From the NCBI GenBank assembly GCA_016290715.1, contig JAEEUY010000113.1, positions 1 through 5,848 of the forward strand: a stretch of DNA of 5,848 nt, in the 5' to 3' direction. This document shows positions 1-5,848 of this stretch, in pieces. The position numbers and the translations under genes are program-made. Origin of the DNA: Bacteroidales bacterium (GTDB taxonomy: Bacteria > Bacteroidota > Bacteroidia > Bacteroidales > WCHB1-69). The notes beneath the pieces were generated by a model, which worked only from the letters and a program-made list of their open reading frames with translations, ran no database searches and was not told the origin of the DNA. Numbering within the stretch: the first letter of the stretch is position 1; each line of letters starts with the position of its first letter.

Positions 1-1505
1 GCTATTCGTATATCGCTTTCTTCGTGTGGAATGTTTCCACTACTTGGTGGATTTGGAATAGTACACCGGAAGGGGCCATTGCCACCTTTGTACTGAATAG
101 CTTTTTTATGTCTTTGGTTTACGGGGCATGGCAGCGATTGTGTACGCTGCGTTTGCCTGTCTGGTGCAAAATAGTGGCGTTTATCTCTTTTTGGTGTTCA
201 TGGGAATACCTGCATTTGAATTGGGATCTTACGTGGCCTTGGCTTAATTTAGGTAATGTGTTTGCGGATGTTCCTGAGTATATTCAATGGTATGAATATA
301 CGGGGACTTTTGGGGGAACAATCTGGATATTATTATCTAACTTTTTGTTTTTTAATTTATTAAAAAATATCCGTGAGACTAATTCCCAACGAGTTTTATG
401 GGCGGTCGTTTCCATTTTATGGATTGTCCTTCCCGCAGGGTTGTCACTGGTGCGATATCACACTTATACGCTGCCTGAACTTACGGAGGAAGAATCAGTA
501 GAAGCTATTGTTATTCAACAAAATATGGAGGTATGGGAAGAGGAATACAGTTGGACTAATGAGGAGCATACCCAGCGTCTTATTGCGTTAGCAAAACCCT
601 TGTTAACTCCCCATACGCGAATAATGCTCTGCTCTGAGTCGGCCATTCCGCATACTATCTTCGCTAAACAACTGCAAATGAAGGATTTCCCTCCGTTTAA
701 TACCAGTTATAGTGGTTTCCTTCTGTTGGATACCTTGCTGCAGCAATACCCTGGTTTGAATATCATTACAGGTTTGTCAACGGTGGATATCTTTAATTAT
801 AAGGCTACAGAAACGTGTCGTGATATGGGAGACCATATTTATATGGATTTTCATAATACCTCAGCGTGCTATAACCGTCATGGTTTGAGGTCGTTGTATT
901 ATAAAAGCAAATTGGTTCCCGGTGTTGAGAAAATGCCGTACCCTAAAATTTTTGGTTTTTTGGAGAAATTAGCCATTGATTTAGGCGGAATTTCAGGTTC
1001 TTTAGGGGAAGATACTGCGCAAAGGGTATTCCATTTGGAGCAAATGAAATCACCGATAGGGGTGCCTATTTGTTACGAATCGGCTTATGGTGAGCATTTT
1101 GGAGAGTTTGTTCGCAATGGTGCGGAAATCATGGCGGTAATTACCAACGACTCATGGTGGGGCGATACGCCAGGCCATCAGCAGCATTATCTGTTTTCAA
1201 AAATGCGTGCTGTTGAAACGCGTCATCCTATTTTACGTGCTGCCAATTCGGGCATTTCCGCTTTTATAGATGAACGCGGCGATGCTCATCAAGTTACGCA
1301 ATATGATACCCAAACAGCATTTAAGGTGAATGCTTGCCCGAGTAAAAAGCTTACTTTCTATACTAAAAAAGGCGATTATCTGGCTCGTATTGCCTTGAGT
1401 CTGACAATAGCTATACTCTTTTTGGACATTATTATGCGGCTGCGTTCCCGTGTTCAATCGTTAAGCCATCCTCTCAATTCTGCCAACAAAGAAGAACAAA
1501 ATTAA
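1..1505 (+). CDS. lnt: Apolipoprotein N-acyltransferase Lnt, 5'-truncated by the window edge
   Basis: Lnt is an inner-membrane enzyme that transfers an acyl chain from a phospholipid to the N-terminal diacylglyceryl-cysteine of apolipoproteins, the last step of lipoprotein maturation. The frame is open from position 3. The GTG at 24 is only the first start-like codon in the window, and the true start lies upstream with perhaps 60-80 residues missing (estimate from usual Lnt length). Numbering from that GTG gives 493 residues. Hydrophobic segments lie near 18-37, 47-66, 97-115 and 122-143. They are followed by a periplasmic nitrilase-type domain (about 158-440) and a final membrane helix near 452-470. 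The catalytic triad is visible: Glu205 in the SESAIP motif, Lys294 in YYKSKLVPGVE and Cys350 in PICYES. The conserved TNDSWWGDTPGHQQH block (374-388) follows. All catalytic residues are present, so the enzyme is probably active. It is closely followed by the truB-anmK gene. Confidence 0.95.
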   Translation, partial: YSYIAFFVWNVSTTWWIWNSTPEGAIATFVLNSFFMSLVYGAWQRLCTLRLPVWCKIVAFISFWCSWEYLHLNWDLTWPWLNLGNVFADVPEYIQWYEYTGTFGGTIWILLSNFLFFNLLKNIRETNSQRVLWAVVSILWIVLPAGLSLVRYHTYTLPELTEEESVEAIVIQQNMEVWEEEYSWTNEEHTQRLIALAKPLLTPHTRIMLCSESAIPHTIFAKQLQMKDFPPFNTSYSGFLLLDTLLQQYPGLNIITGLSTVDIFNYKATETCRDMGDHIYMDFHNTSACYNRHGLRSLYYKSKLVPGVEKMPYPKIFGFLEKLAIDLGGISGSLGEDTAQRVFHLEQMKSPIGVPICYESAYGEHFGEFVRNGAEIMAVITNDSWWGDTPGHQQHYLFSKMRAVETRHPILRAANSGISAFIDERGDAHQVTQYDTQTAFKVNACPSKKLTFYTKKGDYLARIALSLTIAILFLDIIMRLRSRVQSLSHPLNSANKEEQN

Positions 1506-1510
1506 TTCTT

Positions 1511-3310
1511 ATGGAACAGAAGGAAAAAATGATTCATGGTAGTCGTTTTTGGATTGATGATTCGGCATTTGCAGAAGAGGATGGTGTTTTGGTTTTTGAC
1601 AAGCCTTATCAGTGCACTTCTTTTGATTTGGTGGCAAAGGTGAAGAGAGCGGTTCAGCGTCGTTTCGGACGAAAGGTTAAAGTAGGGCATGCAGGGACTT
1701 TAGATCCCTTGGCCACAGGGTTGATGATTATTTGCACAGGGAAGTTTACAAAGCAAATTGACAATTTTCAGGCACAGGAAAAAGAGTATATAGGGACGAT
1801 TCGTATAGGAGAAACAACGCCAAGCTTTGATATGGAAAAGGCAGTGGATGCCACCTATCCATACGGACATGTTACAGAGCAGATGGTTCAAGAAGTGGCT
1901 CAGCGTTTTGTGGGCGAATCTGAGCAGATCCCTCCGCAATTTTCCGCTGTTCGCATCGCCGGTCGCAGAGCTTTTGATTATGCTCGTGAAGGTAGTGATG
2001 TGGAGATAAAACCTCGAAAAATCACTATTGCAGAATTTGAGATTACCCGTTGCCAATTACCTGAGATAGACTTCAGAATAGTGTGCTCCAAAGGAACATA
2101 TATCCGTTCCATCGCTCGGGATTTTGGTCTTTTATTGAATAGTGGAGCTCACCTGACAGCCTTACGACGTACGCGTATAGGAACCTTTACTTTGGAGAAT
2201 GCTATCCGTTGTCAAATAGTGGATGCGTCAAAAACAAACCCCGATGCAGTTCGTTCTTACACAGCGTTGGGTTTAATGTCGGGGACCTCTCTAGATGGGT
2301 TGGATATGGTTCTTTGCCGTTTCTACAATGAAGAGAGTTATTGGCGTTATAGGGTGGTAAAATCGCGGACGATTCATTATGATAAACAATTGCGTGAACG
2401 ATTGGCATCTGCAGATAAACTTTCGGGATTTGAACTCATGCGCTTGGATTACGATTTTGCTGCATATATGGCCGAAGCGTGTCAGCGATTTTTGAAAAAT
2501 GCGCCTTGCAAACCATTGCTTATCGCCTCTCATGGACATACCGTTTTTCACCAACCGTCTTTGGGCTTTACTACGCAAATCGGTTCAGGATCGGTTTTGT
2601 CTGCCCAAACAGGCATCCCTGTGGTATGCGACTTTAGAAGTGTGGATGTGGCTCTGAATGGACAAGGTGCCCCGTTAGTTCCTATCGGCGATAAGTTCTT
2701 ATTTCCACAATATGATGCTTGTCTGAATTTAGGTGGTTTTTGTAATATCTCTTTTGATTGTCAACAGGAACGTTGCGCTTTTGATATTGCACCATGTAAT
2801 ATGTTGCTGAATCTTTTGGCGCAGAAAGCATCCCTCTTTTATGACCAAGATGGTATGTTGGCGCGGGAAGGAACTGTATTGTCCTCATTGTTAGAAAGGT
2901 TGAATGCGGTCGCTTATTACCAGAAACAGGGGGCAAAATCTCTTGGCAAGGAGTGGTTCGAAAAAGAAATCTTGCCGATTATAGGCAAAGAAACTGTTCC
3001 CGTTGGTGATTTGTTGCGCACTTCGGTGGAACATATCGCAATACAAATTGCGAAGGTATTGCGTGATAATGAGCTGCATACAGTGTTGGTAACTGGTGGC
3101 GGAGCAAAAAATAAATTCCTCATAGAACGATTGCAGAGTCTGGCACCAGATGCCAAAATCATCGTTCCCAATAGTGTGATTATTGACTTTAAAGAGGCGA
3201 TTATTTTTGCCTTTCTTGGTATATTGCGATGGGAAAAACAAATTAATTGTCTAAGAAGTGTTACGGGGGCAGAGCATGATAACTGCGGTGGGGCTGTATA
3301 TCTACCGTAA
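1511..3310 (+). CDS. truB-anmK: Fused tRNA pseudouridine-55 synthase (TruB) and anhydro-N-acetylmuramic acid kinase (AnmK)
   Basis: This single 599-residue frame carries two enzymes. Residues about 22-232 are TruB, which isomerises U55 to pseudouridine in the tRNA T-loop. It shows GHAGTLDPLATG with the catalytic Asp65, KEYIGTIRIG with Tyr93, PPQFSAVRIAGRRAFDYA (141-158) and CSKGTYIRS with Arg199. There is no C-terminal PUA domain, as in short Bacteroidota TruBs. Residues about 249-599 are AnmK, a cytosolic kinase that turns 1,6-anhydro-MurNAc plus ATP into MurNAc-6-phosphate during peptidoglycan recycling. It shows GLMSGTSLDGLD (254-265), ASHGHTVFHQP (339-349), DFRSVDVALNGQGAPLVP (374-391, the block holding the catalytic aspartate), LNLGGFCNIS (405-414) and the nucleotide-binding TGGGAKN (528-534). 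Both halves are near full length and keep their key motifs. The start lies 5 bases after the lnt stop. A second ATG at 1529, preceded by AAGGA, is an alternative start. An assembly error that removed a stop codon cannot be excluded from sequence alone. Confidence 0.93.
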   Translation: MEQKEKMIHGSRFWIDDSAFAEEDGVLVFDKPYQCTSFDLVAKVKRAVQRRFGRKVKVGHAGTLDPLATGLMIICTGKFTKQIDNFQAQEKEYIGTIRIGETTPSFDMEKAVDATYPYGHVTEQMVQEVAQRFVGESEQIPPQFSAVRIAGRRAFDYAREGSDVEIKPRKITIAEFEITRCQLPEIDFRIVCSKGTYIRSIARDFGLLLNSGAHLTALRRTRIGTFTLENAIRCQIVDASKTNPDAVRSYTALGLMSGTSLDGLDMVLCRFYNEESYWRYRVVKSRTIHYDKQLRERLASADKLSGFELMRLDYDFAAYMAEACQRFLKNAPCKPLLIASHGHTVFHQPSLGFTTQIGSGSVLSAQTGIPVVCDFRSVDVALNGQGAPLVPIGDKFLFPQYDACLNLGGFCNISFDCQQERCAFDIAPCNMLLNLLAQKASLFYDQDGMLAREGTVLSSLLERLNAVAYYQKQGAKSLGKEWFEKEILPIIGKETVPVGDLLRTSVEHIAIQIAKVLRDNELHTVLVTGGGAKNKFLIERLQSLAPDAKIIVPNSVIIDFKEAIIFAFLGILRWEKQINCLRSVTGAEHDNCGGAVYLP

Positions 3311-3350
3311 TTTTTAGAAATACTATTGAATGCTTGGTCTCTTCTCATCT

Positions 3351-5848
3351 TCATTCTGTCATTTTTATACATCTTATGCTATACCCTAACCCCTTCATGC
3401 TCTGAGAGGTAAGTATCCTATCGCAATGGTAGTTTAATTGGCAAATAATCGGTTCGTTGGGATTGTTTCCTGTATTTGAACTCCAGTAGTAAGTGGAAAC
3501 CAGTAGTCTTTCAAAACGATTGGTAGTGCCATTGAAAAATCCAGCGGGGAGCGAGTTGAATCCAGTTGTGTTTGTTCCTCCACCATCTAACCAATACAAC
3601 GGGGACCGCAACCCATCACCATAGGGCTCAATATTCATATATTCTTCTTGTGTGGGCAGCCTCCATCCATCAGGGCACGCTCCCTGAATGTGTTCGTCCC
3701 CTACATTCAAATTCATAGAGTCCACGGCTGCATCCCAACTATATAGCAATCCATATCGTTCAATATTTTCGGTGGTATTGGGGAAATATTCAGAGTAATA
3801 ACCATACCGGTTGGGAATCAGACGACCGTCGCTGTAATGGACTGATTTTAAATTTTCGGAAGTCCAACAATTACAGTTGATAAGCACTGAAGGATAATGA
3901 TACCCGTCATAATCAACGGCATCGGGACAAGAATGATATTGGACGTGAATATTTTGCGGAAAATGCTGACTATTTCCACAGCGATCGCTAATCGTCCATG
4001 TGATTTCATAATCCCCTTGTTCCAAGCTGGGTAGGAGAGGTGCATTATTTTCAATCTCTACCGGGAACGGAGAATTGTGATGTAATTCGTAGGGAGGATC
4101 CCAAGGTGTGGATAGTGCTGTATCGCATTGTCCATAAGGAAGATAGATGGTTGAATCTGCGCATAGGAATTCAAAATTAGTGGGAGGAAAAACAGCAATT
4201 CTTAAATGAAATGGTTTTATGGAACACCCATTGCTTTTCCCATATACTATGTATTGAACCGATTCTACAGCGGAGGAATAGTTGGATAATGTTTGCTTGA
4301 TGGTATCGGCATACGTGTCACAAGAGGTGAATCCGCTAAGATGTTCTCCATAATCTTCCGTTTCCCATTGGAAAAAGGTGTTCTTATAAAGATTACCCAA
4401 AGGGATGCTAATTTGAATTTCCTGTCCACTGCAAAAAACAGTATCTTGCAGATCTTCTATTGTTGGGGTTGGCACAATGTGTAAATACAGCGTTACCATA
4501 CTGTCGCAACCCTCTTTCGATTGAAACAGAGAATCAATGATGAAATCACCTGCTTCAGATATATCAATGGATTGAAACTGTTGAAAGGTATAGAAATCAT
4601 TGCTTTGACAAACGGTATCGTACAATGTGTCTTTGTATTGCGGTAGAATGATTAAATGTAAATCAACCACACTGTCACACCCTGCCGCACTAATGAATAC
4701 TTGTTCATAGGTATCTGTTTGATAATAGGTTGACTCATTCCATGAATAAGAAAAACAGGCGGTATCATAAATATCATTTTGGATAGTTTGTAAAATAGTT
4801 AGTTCTAAAATGGCTATGCTGTCAAATCCTTCTGCGGTTTTGAATAATTGCTGGTAAGTTCCACTCTCATTGTAGCATATACCATTCCAAGTGTAGTTTT
4901 GGCAAGCAATAGTATACCATGTCTCAGGGGTGGGTGCAACGATATTTAAAATGAGTGTGATTGCGCTATCGCAACCATGTTGGTTTTGCAAGATAGTATC
5001 TAAAACGATGACAGCAGGGGTGGATATATCAATATTTTGAAATATATCATAATCATGTGGAAATGAACTTTGTACGTTAGTGTAATAAAGCGTGTCATGC
5101 GTTGGCATAGAGACAAATAAAAATATTGGTTTTAAAGTCGGGGATAAAGTGCAGATAGAATCGGAATTGATTTCAATGAAGAGGGTAGTGTCTTTTTGAA
5201 TGGAATGAAGTGTAAAATGACTTGGGGATGGTTCAGTAATGGCTTCGGAAAAAAGTAAGTCCGTTTGCAGCGAATCAGCATACCAGTGATAATATTGAGG
5301 ATAGGGGATGGAAGAGGATATATCAAGAGGAATATGAGCCCCCAAACAATGCCATGTGCTATCTTCAAGACAAGTTGTCGATGTTTGAATATCTATCCAT
5401 GGCTTTAAAACAATGGATAGGGTATCTTCATCGGGTTCTAAGTTTGCTCTATCCCAATCCCAGTTCCCATAGGCAGAATGCCAAAGGTCGTTTTCTTGTT
5501 TACAATGAGTTATCTGTGCTTTAATTGTTTGATAAGCTGGACTAAGCACACTCCTTGAAAGTATAGAAATAGGTTGAGTATAGGTATTGTTACTTGTCAA
5601 ATAGGGGACAAAAATAGATGAGTCATTGGGGTTTTCAAAATCAAGATATTCGGGCAGAAGAATAGATATGTAAGTACTATCAATAGCGTGAGTGCCGCTA
5701 TTTTGAATAGATACATCTATATGGATTACGCTATCACAATTGGAATAGGAAGAGGATAGGGTTAAATGGATTTGAGGATCGCTCTTGAATGCCTCAATTT
5801 GAGCTGTAGATGAGTAAGAGCAATGATTAAAGTCTTGGTTGTCAATAC
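3351..5848 (-). CDS. Large modular surface or secreted protein with CDS-type repeats and C-terminal FISUMP domain, 5' end beyond the window
   Basis: The frame is open from the TGA at 3351-3353 to the right edge, giving about 831 residues with the N-terminus missing. The TTG at 5600 is internal, not a supported start. In protein order: a DUF11-like beta domain (about 5771-5400, with a NSGTHAIDSTYISILLPEYL stretch); a less recognisable linker region; four repeats ending in a G-C/F-D-S motif (5099-4473); a PKD-like domain (4472-4188) that opens with an FCSGQEIQI motif; a HYR-like domain (4187-3924) ending in ITWTISDRCGNSQHFPQNI; and a FISUMP domain (3923-3357). FISUMP hallmarks are CWTSENL, YGLLYSWDAA, CPDGWRLPTQEEY, GFNSLPAGFFNG, YYWSSN and GYSIRCIK. 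FISUMP (Fibrobacter succinogenes major paralogous domain) has no firmly known biochemical role but is common in predicted extracellular proteins. The protein is therefore probably exported and possibly adhesive (inference). It ends directly after FISUMP, with no type IX secretion sorting domain visible. It is convergent with truB-anmK. Confidence 0.88.
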   Translation of the reverse strand, partial: IDNQDFNHCSYSSTAQIEAFKSDPQIHLTLSSSYSNCDSVIHIDVSIQNSGTHAIDSTYISILLPEYLDFENPNDSSIFVPYLTSNNTYTQPISILSRSVLSPAYQTIKAQITHCKQENDLWHSAYGNWDWDRANLEPDEDTLSIVLKPWIDIQTSTTCLEDSTWHCLGAHIPLDISSSIPYPQYYHWYADSLQTDLLFSEAITEPSPSHFTLHSIQKDTTLFIEINSDSICTLSPTLKPIFLFVSMPTHDTLYYTNVQSSFPHDYDIFQNIDISTPAVIVLDTILQNQHGCDSAITLILNIVAPTPETWYTIACQNYTWNGICYNESGTYQQLFKTAEGFDSIAILELTILQTIQNDIYDTACFSYSWNESTYYQTDTYEQVFISAAGCDSVVDLHLIILPQYKDTLYDTVCQSNDFYTFQQFQSIDISEAGDFIIDSLFQSKEGCDSMVTLYLHIVPTPTIEDLQDTVFCSGQEIQISIPLGNLYKNTFFQWETEDYGEHLSGFTSCDTYADTIKQTLSNYSSAVESVQYIVYGKSNGCSIKPFHLRIAVFPPTNFEFLCADSTIYLPYGQCDTALSTPWDPPYELHHNSPFPVEIENNAPLLPSLEQGDYEITWTISDRCGNSQHFPQNIHVQYHSCPDAVDYDGYHYPSVLINCNCWTSENLKSVHYSDGRLIPNRYGYYSEYFPNTTENIERYGLLYSWDAAVDSMNLNVGDEHIQGACPDGWRLPTQEEYMNIEPYGDGLRSPLYWLDGGGTNTTGFNSLPAGFFNGTTNRFERLLVSTYYWSSNTGNNPNEPIICQLNYHCDRILTSQSMKGLGYSIRCIKMTE
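4473..5099 (-). repeat. Four tandem degenerate protein repeats (CDS-type) within the surface protein gene
   Basis: Four tandem units lie at 5099-4938, 4925-4791, 4778-4644 and 4634-4473. Each ends in a GCDS-type motif followed by a hydrophobic beta strand (such as GCDSMVTLYLHIV). The first and last units are of a long form. Over 53 aligned residues they match without gaps, with 24 identities by my count. The two middle units are a 45-residue short form with a C-x-x-Y-x-W-N motif and 19 identities to each other. The second unit has Phe in place of the motif Cys (GFDS). These resemble the CDSVVTLNL-type repeats widespread in Bacteroidota extracellular proteins. The repeats are degenerate at the DNA level, so slippage is not expected to be frequent. 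Confidence 0.8.

Noticed and set aside
24..26. GTG as the start codon of lnt
   Set aside because: The frame stays open to the left edge (codons from position 3), and the upstream residues continue a Lnt-like membrane region. The missing N-terminal membrane segments imply a start outside the window.
1700..2056. Minus-strand open frame of 118 codons opposite TruB
   Set aside because: It is antisense to the conserved TruB core, and its translation looks like random coding from the opposite strand.
3261..3310. Possible terminator stem TTACGG / CCGTAA at the end of truB-anmK
   Set aside because: The arms are only 6 bases and are separated by a 38-base loop, with most of the element inside the coding sequence. 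This is compatible with chance. No other convincing hairpin is visible in the 40-base convergent gap.
2917..3372. Minus-strand open frame of 151 codons opposite AnmK
   Set aside because: It lies antisense to conserved AnmK motifs and runs into the end of the convergent surface protein gene. The translation resembles no known family. It is a shadow frame.
5598..5600. TTG as the start of the minus-strand surface protein
   Set aside because: The frame continues without a stop to position 5846, and the upstream residues form part of a DUF11-like domain with no signal peptide at the TTG. The TTG is an internal leucine codon.

Overview
The window looks like a piece of a Bacteroidota chromosome, most likely Bacteroidales (inference). 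The apolipoprotein N-acyltransferase and tRNA pseudouridine synthase have Bacteroidales-like sequence. The TruB part is of the short type without a PUA domain. The large protein on the minus strand is built from modules common in Bacteroidota surface proteins: CDS-type repeats, a PKD-like domain, a HYR-like domain and a C-terminal FISUMP domain. I see no mobile element, CRISPR array, RNA gene or origin.

Layout. Positions 1-1505 (+) hold most of lnt, cut at its 5' end by the window edge. Five bases later, 1511-3310 (+) is one uninterrupted reading frame. It encodes a complete TruB-like pseudouridine synthase fused in frame to a complete anhydro-N-acetylmuramic acid kinase (AnmK). After a 40-base convergent gap (3311-3350) with no clear terminator hairpin, a very large surface or secreted protein gene runs on the minus strand from its stop at 3351 to beyond the right edge, so its start and any signal peptide lie outside.

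How the genes relate. lnt and the fusion gene are so close that they are probably co-transcribed. Lnt finishes lipoprotein acylation at the inner membrane, TruB modifies tRNA U55, and AnmK recycles anhydro-MurNAc from peptidoglycan turnover. Two of the three activities concern the cell envelope, but they share no single pathway. The minus-strand gene is a separate transcription unit.

The most notable observation is the TruB-AnmK fusion. The second is the modular architecture of the minus-strand protein, including a long-short-short-long (ABBA) arrangement of its repeats. Nothing else in the window suggests an undescribed system.
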